This document shows positions 16,686 through 26,327 of a stretch of DNA of 64,000 bases, piece by piece. The number at the start of each line of letters is the position of its first letter. Within the stretch, counting starts at the first letter, position 1. Both the position numbers and the translations under genes were made by a program. The notes beneath the pieces were generated by a model. The model was given only the letters and a program-made list of their open reading frames with translations, ran no database searches and was not told the origin of the DNA. Source of the DNA: Mangrovimicrobium sediminis. GTDB lineage: Bacteria; Pseudomonadota; Gammaproteobacteria; Pseudomonadales; Halieaceae. The DNA lies in contig NZ_SRLE01000002.1 in NCBI RefSeq assembly GCF_004745945.1, positions 124,001 through 188,000 on the forward strand, in the 5' to 3' direction.

Positions 16686-17408
16686 ATGAAACGATTGCTG
16701 ATACCCGCGCTGATTGCGCTCGCCGCCGGCTGTAGCGATAACAACTCGAACTCCAACCCGAGGCCGGACGAGACCACGCCCCCCGAGCCGGAACCGGTGG
16801 TCAACGCCATTTTCGAGGTGGGCGTGGTCAACCTCACCAACGGCCAGCCGCTGTCACCCATTGCGCTCGCGCTGCACGATGACAGCTTCGCCGCCTTCGC
16901 CGTGGGCGCGCCGGCCAGTGCCGGTCTCGAGCTGCTGGCGGAGGGCGGCGATAACAGCCAGCTTCTGGAGGAAGTCGAGGGACGCGTGGAAGCCAGTGGC
17001 GAAGCGCCCCTGGGTCCGGGCGGTGAGGAGACCTTTGTCCTCGAACTCGATGGCGACGACGTCAGCGACCTGCACCTCAGTGTGGTGAGCATGCTGGTCA
17101 ACACCAACGATGCTTTCACCGCGCTGAACGGCGTGGACGTGTCCGCGATGGAGGTGGGCGATACCTGGATGGTGAATGCCGTGGCCTACGACGCCGGGAC
17201 CGAAGCGGACAGCGAAGCGGCCGGCACCATTCCCGGACCCGCCGACGGCGGCGAGGGCTTCAACGCCGCGCGCGATGACGCCGCCGACCAGGTGACCATG
17301 CACAGCGGTGTAGTGACCTCGGACGATGGCCTGCCGACCTCGGTGCTTACGCAGATGCATCGCTTCGACAACCCGGTCGCGCGCTTTACCGTGACCCGCA
17401 CGCAGTAG
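16686..17408 (+). CDS. spondin-domain lipoprotein
   Basis: A 240-aa paralogue of the preceding protein. The N-terminus ends in the lipobox LAAGC (Cys16), so it should be lipidated. An Asn/Pro/Glu-rich linker (SDNNSNSNPRPDETTPPEPEP) of ~22 residues then leads to the spondin domain: FEVGVVNLTNGQPLSPIALALH, FAVGAPASAGLELLAEGGDNS, LSVVSMLVNTNDAFTALNGV and AYDAGTEADSEAAG. The shared blocks show that the two genes arose by tandem duplication, after which one product became lipid anchored. A bidirectional hairpin terminator follows at 17416. Function unknown. Confidence 0.85.
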   Translation: MKRLLIPALIALAAGCSDNNSNSNPRPDETTPPEPEPVVNAIFEVGVVNLTNGQPLSPIALALHDDSFAAFAVGAPASAGLELLAEGGDNSQLLEEVEGRVEASGEAPLGPGGEETFVLELDGDDVSDLHLSVVSMLVNTNDAFTALNGVDVSAMEVGDTWMVNAVAYDAGTEADSEAAGTIPGPADGGEGFNAARDDAADQVTMHSGVVTSDDGLPTSVLTQMHRFDNPVARFTVTRTQ

Positions 17409-17415
17409 AGTACGG

Positions 17416-17441
17416 CCGGCGCAGTAGCGATACTGCGCCGG
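17416..17441. terminator. bidirectional hairpin between the spondin lipoprotein and tex
   Basis: CCGGCGCAGTA-GCGA-TACTGCGCCGG: a perfect 11-bp stem closed by a GNRA-type GCGA tetraloop, lying between two convergent genes. No flanking T-tract is present, so termination efficiency is uncertain. Confidence 0.6.
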
Positions 17442-17478
17442 TGCTCGTCGGGCGTTTGCGGCTGGCCCGCCGCGAGGT

Positions 17479-19833
<2,355 letters not shown>

Positions 19834-20069
19834 GTGTCGATCAAGTAATACCGCGGTTGGGTTGGGGGGGTAGTAACGCTGTCGTGGGCGGGATTATCGG
19901 CGATGCGCGGCGGCAATTCGATCTGGAATTTCCGCCGGTTTTGTGCCTCGGGGGGATTTTCTGCGCTTTTCGCGAGATTGCCCGTGTTGTGGGTGCAGGG
20001 GTGCAGAGGGGTCAGGGTGCAGGTAGCGCCGGGTAGAGAGCTGGGTGCGGGCGCGTGGGGCGCCCGCGC

Positions 20070-21776
20070 TCAGTACCAGAAGTCGTTGTACCAGGTCGAG
20101 TATTCCTCGTGCCCGGGCACGTCGCGGGCGTTGGCGGTGCCGTCCACCGGGATCTGGATCACCGCCGGGCGGCCGCTGGCCAGGGCGCGCTGCACCGCCG
20201 GGCCGATGTCCTCCTCGCGCTCCACGAACTCGCCGTGGGCGCCGTAGCCCTCGGCGACCTTGTCCAGGCGCAGCTGCTTGCCCCAGTGGGCCTCGGTTTC
20301 CGGCGTGCCCTCGCCGAGCATGCCGCGGTAGCCGCGCACCTCCACGCCCCAGGCGTAGTCAGCGGAGACGATGCAGATCACCGGCAGGTTCTTGCGCACC
20401 GCGGTTTCCAGTTCCGAGGTGTGGAACAGGAAGGCTGAGTCGCCGGATACCAGCACCACGCGGCGCTCGTTGCCCACCGCCAGCTGCGCGCCGATGGCGT
20501 AGGGCAGGCCGGTGCCCAGGTGGCCGAAGTTCTGGTTCCAGATGGAGTCGCGTGGGGTGACCTGGGCGTAGGTCCAGGTGTAGATGCTGGTGGCCCCGCC
20601 GTCGCGCACGAATACCGCGTCCTCCGGCAGGGCACGGGTGGCCTCCAGCATCAGCCGCGCCGGGTGCACCGGCTGGCTGCCGCGCGGCGCTTCGGCCTCG
20701 CAATCGGCGCGGAACTGGCGGTGCAGTTCGATAAGGCGCTCCACCTCCGCGCTGCGCTGGCGCGGCGTGTCCGCCAGTGCCGCGGTCAGTTGCGGCACGG
20801 CGTCGCGCAGGTCGGCGAGGATCGGCACATCGATATGGCGGTTGACGCCGAAGGCCAGCGGATCGCACTCGATGTATATCCACTTGCGCGCGGCGTCGCC
20901 CTTCTCCCAGTGGCCGCCGACGCCGTGCTGTACCGGCTCGCCGATCTCGGTGCCGATGGCGACGACCAGGTCGGAGCCGGAGACCGCCTGCGCCCCGGCG
21001 GGGGAGAAGCCGCAGGGGAAGGTGCGCTCCTCGGCCCCGGGCGGGAAGGAACTCACCGGGTAGGTGTGGATGACCGGGCACTGCAGGTTGTCCGCCAGCG
21101 CGGCGATGGCATCGTGGGCGCGGGCGGTGAATGCGCCCTGGCCGACCAGCAGGATGGGGTTTTGCGCCGCGCGCAGCAGCGCCGCGGCCTGGGCGATGGC
21201 GCCGGCATCCGCGGGCTGGTGCAGCACGCGGTAGTCGGCGGGTGGCAGGGCAGGGGGAAAGTCCTGTTCCGCCTGCATGGTGTTCATGGGAATCTCGATA
21301 TACACCGGGCCGGGCCGGCCGGTGAGCGCCTGGCGGAAGGCCTCGCGGATGATCTCGTCGGTCTGTTCCGGGTACTCGATCACCGCCACCCACTTCATCG
21401 CCTCTTCAAAGTAGCGGTACTGCGGCGTGTACTGGATGCGCCCGCGGCGCACCCGGCGCGCGGCGATCTGCGCGCGCTGGCCGCCGATGAAAATCACCGG
21501 GGCATTTTCCTTGGCCGCGTTTATCGCCGCCGGTACCAGGTTGGCCACGCCCGGGCCCTGGTTGCCGACGATCACGCCCGGCGTGCCGGTCATGCGCCAC
21601 ATGGCCTCGGCCATGAACGCGCCGGCCTCCTCGTGGTGCGGTGCGATCACCTGCCAGCCGCGCTCCTCGGCGGTGACGAACATGTGGAAGAAGCTGGGGT
21701 CCGGGATGCCGAACAGGTGGCGTATGCCCTCCGCTTCAAGCAGTTCGAGGACGCGTTGGTAGACTTTGCTCGCCAT
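20070..21776 (-). CDS. ThDP-dependent acetolactate synthase/decarboxylase-like enzyme
   Basis: A 568-aa enzyme of the acetolactate synthase/benzoylformate decarboxylase superfamily with three domains. The N-terminal Pyr domain has the catalytic Glu49 in HHEEAGAFMAEA and the GVIVGNQGPGVANLVPA loop. The central domain has a divergent nucleotide-fold region. In the C-terminal PP domain the ThDP/Mg motif starts GDS (445-447), but the usual Asn-Asn about 26 residues later is Ala-Asp (IVSADYAWG, Asp473), an uncommon metal ligand set. It lies 91 bp after the TauD-like gene on the same strand, so they may act together. Substrate is unknown: a 2-oxoacid decarboxylase or carboligase acting in the catabolic island is likely. 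Confidence 0.88.
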   Translation of the reverse strand: MASKVYQRVLELLEAEGIRHLFGIPDPSFFHMFVTAEERGWQVIAPHHEEAGAFMAEAMWRMTGTPGVIVGNQGPGVANLVPAAINAAKENAPVIFIGGQRAQIAARRVRRGRIQYTPQYRYFEEAMKWVAVIEYPEQTDEIIREAFRQALTGRPGPVYIEIPMNTMQAEQDFPPALPPADYRVLHQPADAGAIAQAAALLRAAQNPILLVGQGAFTARAHDAIAALADNLQCPVIHTYPVSSFPPGAEERTFPCGFSPAGAQAVSGSDLVVAIGTEIGEPVQHGVGGHWEKGDAARKWIYIECDPLAFGVNRHIDVPILADLRDAVPQLTAALADTPRQRSAEVERLIELHRQFRADCEAEAPRGSQPVHPARLMLEATRALPEDAVFVRDGGATSIYTWTYAQVTPRDSIWNQNFGHLGTGLPYAIGAQLAVGNERRVVLVSGDSAFLFHTSELETAVRKNLPVICIVSADYAWGVEVRGYRGMLGEGTPETEAHWGKQLRLDKVAEGYGAHGEFVEREEDIGPAVQRALASGRPAVIQIPVDGTANARDVPGHEEYSTWYNDFWY

Positions 21777-21867
21777 GTTGGGGTCTCCGCCAGGGCAGTG
21801 GTTGCGATGGATGACTGTGGGTGGCCAGCGGCGGACGGCGCAGGCTGCGCGCGTCCGCCGCGGTGTG

Positions 21868-22707
21868 TCAGCGAATGGCTTCCGTGCCGAGTACCGAGGT
21901 GCGGTGCATGGTGCGGCCGGAGTTGCGATCGTAGGGAATCACGCGGTGCAGGGCGCCGCTGTTCTTCCACACCACGAAGTCGCCCTCGGCCCACTCGTGG
22001 CGGTAGCTGAAGTCCGGCTGCGCCGCCCATTCCAGCAGGCGCACGAGCAGGGCGCGGCCCTCCGCCAGCGGCATGTCCAGCACGCGCTCCGCGGTGGTGC
22101 CCACCAGCAGCGACTTGCGGCCATCCTCGTGGGTCCACACCAGGGGGTGGTCGTTGCTCTTGCTAATGCCCTGCCAGTCCGCCGGGGTGACGTCCAGTTC
22201 CAGTACGCCGCGGATGCTGGCGAACACCGAGTGGTGTACACGCAGTCCCTCGAGTTCCGCCTTGTCCGCGTCGGGCAGGTGCTCGTAGGCGGCGTACAGG
22301 TTGCAGAATTCGGTCTGGCCGCCCCTGGGCGCGACGCTGCGCGCGGTGAGCAGCGAGGCCAGCGGCGGCGGGAAGGTTTCCATCACGCCATCCATATGCC
22401 AGAAGAAGGTGCCCAGCACGTACTCGGGGGCGTTGTTGATCTTCGGGTCCAGGGTGATCTTGTACACGTCCCGCGCGGCGGCCTCGCCGCCCGGGGCCTG
22501 CTTGACAAAATTCACCCGCTCGCCGAACAGGTCGGTGAAGGCCAGTTGTTCGTCGTCGTCCAGCCCGATGCCGGGGAACAGCAGCACGATGCGCTCGTCC
22601 AGCAGTTCGCGGCAGGCGGCGGCGAATTCGGGGTTGGCGAAATCGGCGCGGCTGGCGTGAATCCGGCTGCCGATCAGGGGCTTGATGTGTTCTGTATTGA
22701 GTTCCAT
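21868..22707 (-). CDS. TauD/TfdA-family Fe(II)/2-oxoglutarate dioxygenase
   Basis: A 279-aa dioxygenase with the 2-His-1-carboxylate iron site: HMD at 104-106 (FFWHMDG) and the distal His254 in GALHRVIPYD. Arginines in SGRTMHR (R265, R269) are placed to bind 2-oxoglutarate. Segments such as AFTDLFGERVNF and GGQTEFCNLYAAYEHLP are typical of the family. It hydroxylates an unactivated C-H next to a leaving group or acid in relatives (taurine, 2,4-D, alpha-ketoacids). It is the promoter-proximal gene of a two-gene unit with the ThDP enzyme. The substrate is not readable from sequence. Confidence 0.93.
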   Translation of the reverse strand: MELNTEHIKPLIGSRIHASRADFANPEFAAACRELLDERIVLLFPGIGLDDDEQLAFTDLFGERVNFVKQAPGGEAAARDVYKITLDPKINNAPEYVLGTFFWHMDGVMETFPPPLASLLTARSVAPRGGQTEFCNLYAAYEHLPDADKAELEGLRVHHSVFASIRGVLELDVTPADWQGISKSNDHPLVWTHEDGRKSLLVGTTAERVLDMPLAEGRALLVRLLEWAAQPDFSYRHEWAEGDFVVWKNSGALHRVIPYDRNSGRTMHRTSVLGTEAIR

Positions 22708-22899
22708 GGCGACCCGCTTGTTATTGTCTTGATGGCCATCGCGGGCGACTGTGGCCGCCCTTTTCAGGAAGTATGCGCCAAGGACGGCGAAATATCGACG
22801 GTTAAGTCAACGATGTTGTTTACTAAAATCAGAATTGTCCGGACACACGGTCGCGCCCGGGAAAGGCTTTCGTGCGGGTACCGCTCGCCCGGGGACGGA

Positions 22900-23301
22900 T
22901 TATTGCTGGAACTTGCGCACCGCGCCGAGCAGGCAGCGGCAGGTGACCTGCCCCACCAGTTTGCCGTTCTCCACTACCGGGCGGCGGCGCTTGTTCTTGG
23001 CCAGCATGTCCTGGGCGACGTCGACGATGTCCTCGTCCGGGTGCGCCACCACCAGGTTGTCCGAGGCCATGTAGTCGCGCACCAGGCCGGCGCCGGTGTT
23101 GTCGTAGGCGGCGGCGAGCACCGCACGCAGGCAGTCCATCTCGGAGAGGATGCCGACCAGGTTGCCGGCGTCGTCGATCACGCAGACGCCGGAGATCTTG
23201 TTGTCGAGGATGACTTTCATCGCCTCGTTGATCGTGTCGTCGGGTTTGACCTTGACCGGGTTGGTCAACATGTAATCACGCAGACTGACGGACTTGAGCA
23301 T
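22900..23301 (-). CDS. tandem CBS-domain protein
   Basis: A 133-aa stand-alone protein made of two CBS motifs: VKPDDTINEAMKVILDNKIS with VIDDAGNLVGILSEMD, and VAHPDEDIVDVAQDMLAKNK with VVENGKLVGQVT. CBS pairs bind adenosyl ligands and regulate partner proteins; no partner domain is fused here. ATG 23301 is preferred because AAGGTGG sits six bases upstream; a GTG nine bases further out is possible. The gene is divergent from the VOC/DUF1214 pair, and the shared operator-like palindrome lies between them. Confidence 0.9.
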   Translation of the reverse strand: MLKSVSLRDYMLTNPVKVKPDDTINEAMKVILDNKISGVCVIDDAGNLVGILSEMDCLRAVLAAAYDNTGAGLVRDYMASDNLVVAHPDEDIVDVAQDMLAKNKRRRPVVENGKLVGQVTCRCLLGAVRKFQQ

Positions 23302-23396
23302 GGCTGCCACCTTGCGGGCTGTTATCGATTTTTTCCCGAGTATAGCCTTTTCACCGGGCGAAGGGGCGTGCGCCGCGCGGGCTTGTCAGGCCTGTA

Positions 23397-23412
23397 GATA
23401 GCGCCTACTATC
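23397..23412. promoter_or_regulatory. operator-like palindrome, copy 1
   Basis: GATAGCGCCTACTATC: inverted half-sites GATAG and CTATC around six bases, in the divergent intergenic region between the CBS and VOC genes. A 14/16 identical copy lies at 36609-36624 in front of the second DUF1214 gene. The size and symmetry suit a TetR-family operator, and a TetR gene lies at 29227. Confidence 0.6.
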
Positions 23413-23474
23413 AATTCGACAGAATAACCATCGTACAAGCGGCGCACCGCCAGGGTGCCGCGCGGAGTGAACCC

Positions 23475-23987
23475 ATGCCCTACAGACTCGACCGCCCGCC
23501 GTCGGACTTCGACGCCGGCACCGGCCTGCTGCAACTCGAGCATTTCCAGATGGCCTACGTCACCAATGACATGGCCCAGGCCTGCGAACTGTTCCAGCGC
23601 CGCCTCGGCATCCGCGAGTTCGCCACGCTGGCGGGCGAGACCCCCGGCGGCGGCCAGATCGAGGCGAAGTTCGCCTGGGTGGGCACGCTGATGTACGAGA
23701 TCATCTGCGCCAGCGGCCCCGGGGCGGAGATCTTCACCGGCCACCTGCCGGTCGCCGACGGCTTCGTCATCCGCCACCATCACCTCGGCTACCTGGTACA
23801 GAACCAGGTCCAGTGGGATGCGATCCAGGCCAACGCCGCGGCGCAGCAGTTCGAGATTCCCCACCACAACGTCAACCCGCTGGTGGAGGTCTGTTTCGTG
23901 GCGGTGCCGGAACTCGGGCACTACCTCGAGTACCTGTACGCCACCGACGTGGGCATGGGCTTTTTCGACAGCGTGCCCAGGACCTGA
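23475..23987 (+). CDS. VOC-superfamily (glyoxalase-like) protein
   Basis: A 170-aa vicinal-oxygen-chelate fold protein. The two beta-alpha-beta-beta modules are visible: LEHFQMAYVTNDMAQACELFQRRLG in the first half and FVIRHHHLGYLVQNQVQWDAI in the second, with a closing LGHYLEYLYATD strand. His and Glu residues at module starts (LEHF, HHHLGY, HYLEY) could bind a metal as in glyoxalases and ring-cleavage enzymes. The start ATG 23475 has GGAG upstream. The stop is 4 bp before the DUF1214 gene, so the two are co-translated. The island context suggests isomerase, lyase or dioxygenase chemistry on a catabolic intermediate. Confidence 0.87.
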   Translation: MPYRLDRPPSDFDAGTGLLQLEHFQMAYVTNDMAQACELFQRRLGIREFATLAGETPGGGQIEAKFAWVGTLMYEIICASGPGAEIFTGHLPVADGFVIRHHHLGYLVQNQVQWDAIQANAAAQQFEIPHHNVNPLVEVCFVAVPELGHYLEYLYATDVGMGFFDSVPRT

Positions 23988-23991
23988 GCCG

Positions 23992-25167
23992 ATGACGGAG
24001 ATCGCCCCGGTGTTCGATTACCTCGAGGACCTGCAACTGGCGGTGGACGAGATCGCCAATACCTGGCGCCCGGACGACCCGGCCTACCGCGCGGACGTCT
24101 ATCGCCAGATCATGATGCAGTTTTCCTACGGCTACTTCGCCTTCTTCCACGCCGACCCCGCCCACCCGGACTGGGCGCCGCTGTGGAACCCGGTGTACAC
24201 CCTGCAACCGAACCCGGACGACATCTACCTGTACGCGCCGGTGAGCAGCGACCACCGCTACCGGGTCAGCGGCAGCCGCGGCACGGTGAAGATGCTGGCC
24301 TTCAACACCCAGTCCAACCTGCCGGGGCTGCCCGGCGAGGTGGACATGACCGGCGAGTTCTACGCCGACCTCGACGACCGCGACCTGCTCATCGGCGACG
24401 ATGGCGAATTCGAAATCCTGCTGGGTAGCGAGCGCCCCGCCGGCCACGCCGGCAACTGGCTGCAGATCAAGCCCGGCGCCACGGTGCTGATGGTGCGCCA
24501 GCGCAGCTACGACTGGGCCGGGGAGGAGGACGCCAACCTCGCCATCGAGTGCCTGGACCCGGTGCCGCCCAAGCCGCGCCTGTCGCCGGAGGACATCCTG
24601 CAGCGCATCCGCCAGATGGCGGCGATGCCGGTGGCGGCGACAAAACTGTTTTACTGGATGCAGAACCAGGTGCGCGAGAGCGTCGGCGTCAACGTGTTCC
24701 AGCCCATGCCCCTGGGCGGCGCGCTGTCCAAGCAGATCTACCTGCCGGCGGTGTTCGAGTTTGCGCCGGACGAGGCGTTGATCCTGGAAACAGACCTGCC
24801 CGCGGTGCGCCCCTACTGGAACTTCCAGCTTAACGACCCCTACTTCAATGCGGTCGAGTACGTGTACCGCCTGTCCAGTACTAACGGCCACTTCGCGCGC
24901 TTGAGCAGCGATGGCAGGTTTCGCGCGGTGATCTCGCTGGAGGACCCGGGTGTCCCCAACTGGCTGGACCCAGCGGGTTTTACCGAGGGCACGATCTACG
25001 GCCGCTGGTACGACTGCGACAGCCAGCCGACACCGACCCTGCGGCGCGTGAAGTTCGCCGACCTGCGCGAGCACCTGCCGGCGGACACGCCTGCCGTGAG
25101 CGCCGAGGCGCGTGCGCAGGAGTTGCGCGAGCGGGTGCGCGGCTGCCAGCGGCGTCGGCGCTGGTAA
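23992..25167 (+). CDS. DUF1214-domain protein, paralogue 1
   Basis: A 391-aa protein with a DUF1214-type C-terminal module: YWNFQLNDPYFNAVEYVYRL, SSDGRFRAVISLEDPG and the hallmark NWLDPAG. The N-terminal half (DDPAYRADVYRQ, YFAFFHADPAHPDWAPLW, LQPNPDDIYLYAPV) is shared with the paralogue at 35369. No signal peptide is seen. Both paralogues end in the same basic tail CQRRRRW. The function of DUF1214/DUF1254 proteins is unknown. The gene starts four bases after the VOC gene, and the pair is controlled from the region containing the GATAGCG operator-like site. Confidence 0.85.
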   Translation: MTEIAPVFDYLEDLQLAVDEIANTWRPDDPAYRADVYRQIMMQFSYGYFAFFHADPAHPDWAPLWNPVYTLQPNPDDIYLYAPVSSDHRYRVSGSRGTVKMLAFNTQSNLPGLPGEVDMTGEFYADLDDRDLLIGDDGEFEILLGSERPAGHAGNWLQIKPGATVLMVRQRSYDWAGEEDANLAIECLDPVPPKPRLSPEDILQRIRQMAAMPVAATKLFYWMQNQVRESVGVNVFQPMPLGGALSKQIYLPAVFEFAPDEALILETDLPAVRPYWNFQLNDPYFNAVEYVYRLSSTNGHFARLSSDGRFRAVISLEDPGVPNWLDPAGFTEGTIYGRWYDCDSQPTPTLRRVKFADLREHLPADTPAVSAEARAQELRERVRGCQRRRRW

Positions 25168-25215
25168 ACGCGCTGTCCGCAATCGGACGCTTCTGCCGGA
25201 TATGTATCCGCAGCG

Positions 25216-25539
25216 TCAGTCCCGCCCGCCCTGTTCGGTGCACAGCAGGGCGACAAAATCGTCAGCCATCGCGTCGGTGGCCTGCATCTCACCCTCGTTG
25301 AAGCGCCGGAAGACCTCCTCCACGGCGCTCACCGGATCGGGGTGATCCACGCCGTAGACAGCGACATAGCGGTGCTGTGCCCGGTTGCCGGTGAATTGCT
25401 GAACGTCGTAGCGCCGCGCCGAGGTAATGCCCGGGCAGTCCAGTACGTTGGCGAGGTGATGCCGGTCATACCACTCGTTGAACGCGGCGTCCCTGCCGGG
25501 GACAGCGTTGGTCAGCGCAATGAAAATACAAGTGGCCAT
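25216..25539 (-). CDS. small dimeric alpha/beta-barrel (EthD/DUF4286-like) protein
   Basis: A 107-aa protein with the ferredoxin-like dimeric alpha+beta barrel pattern: an opening strand CIFIALTNAVPGRDAAFNEW, the helix motif WYDRHHLANVLDCPGI, and strands ARRYDVQQF and RYVAVYGVD. This is close to EthD/DUF4286 proteins found in ring- or ether-degradation clusters. AGAGGGAA gives a good ribosome-binding site for ATG 25539. It is convergent with the DUF1214 gene, 49 bp away. A catalytic role in the island is possible; the substrate is unknown. Confidence 0.75.
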   Translation of the reverse strand: MATCIFIALTNAVPGRDAAFNEWYDRHHLANVLDCPGITSARRYDVQQFTGNRAQHRYVAVYGVDHPDPVSAVEEVFRRFNEGEMQATDAMADDFVALLCTEQGGRD

Positions 25540-25780
25540 GCGTGTTCCCTCTGGCTGTTTGTTCTGGTGCAGGCTGGAACCGTCTGCCTGTCCCGGCGGC
25601 GAGCTTCGACTCTACGCCGGCCACGGCACCTGGAACAGCGCGCAGGGCGATCTTTCGCACCACATTATTTGTAGCTTTGCCGAATTCTTCAAAAAGCCTG
25701 TCGCGGTAGCTCTGGCCTCCCATGGCACCCCTCCATAGCATCGTTCCCCATGATTTATCGCAGTCCGCAAGGGAAATCCC

Positions 25781-26272
25781 ATGGCGTTTGAAGGATCCGA
25801 AAGCCTGCTGAGCCGCTCGCGCGATTTCGTTCGCGACCACATGGCGGCCTACCTCGACAGCGGCGGCCGCGAAGGCCATATCGTCGACGTCTCGCACACC
25901 GGAGTAGAGCGCCTGTTGCCCACGCTGTTATTACAGACGATCGGCCGCAAGAGCGGTCGTCCGCTGCTCGTACCGCTGATTTACGGCTTCCATGGCGGTG
26001 AATGGGTCGTGATTGCCTCCAAGGCAGGCTCGACGTCTCATCCGGCCTGGTACCTGAACCTGCGCGAGATGGAGGAGGTGCGCTTCCAGGTCGGCGGGCA
26101 GTGCTTTCGCGGCCACTGGCGCGAGGCGCAGGGCACGGAGAAAGCCGCCGTCTGGGACTACATGTGCGGCGTATTCCCGCCCTATGCGGATTACCAGGCT
26201 GCGGCGGGCGAGCGCGACATCCCGGTCATCCTGCTGCGCCCGGCAGCAGTGATGCCGGTCTTCCAACCCTGA
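25781..26272 (+). CDS. Ddn-family deazaflavin/nitroreductase-type oxidoreductase
   Basis: A 163-aa split-barrel protein of the F420H2-dependent quinone reductase/Ddn family. The characteristic core is present: LLLQTIGRKSGRPLLVPLIYGFHGGEWVVIASKAG, then SHPAWYLNLR and VRFQVGGQCFRGHWRE. These bind the deazaflavin or a flavin in relatives. Such proteins are typical of actinobacteria, so the cofactor used in a gammaproteobacterium is an open question. It precedes the TonB receptor by 55 bp on the same strand and may share its transcript. A second F420-type family member (LLM) is encoded at 39626. Confidence 0.85.
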   Translation: MAFEGSESLLSRSRDFVRDHMAAYLDSGGREGHIVDVSHTGVERLLPTLLLQTIGRKSGRPLLVPLIYGFHGGEWVVIASKAGSTSHPAWYLNLREMEEVRFQVGGQCFRGHWREAQGTEKAAVWDYMCGVFPPYADYQAAAGERDIPVILLRPAAVMPVFQP

Positions 26273-26327
26273 CTACTCACAGCGGCCTGCGCGGGGGTAT
26301 CGACCCGCGCCGGCGAGGGATACAACA

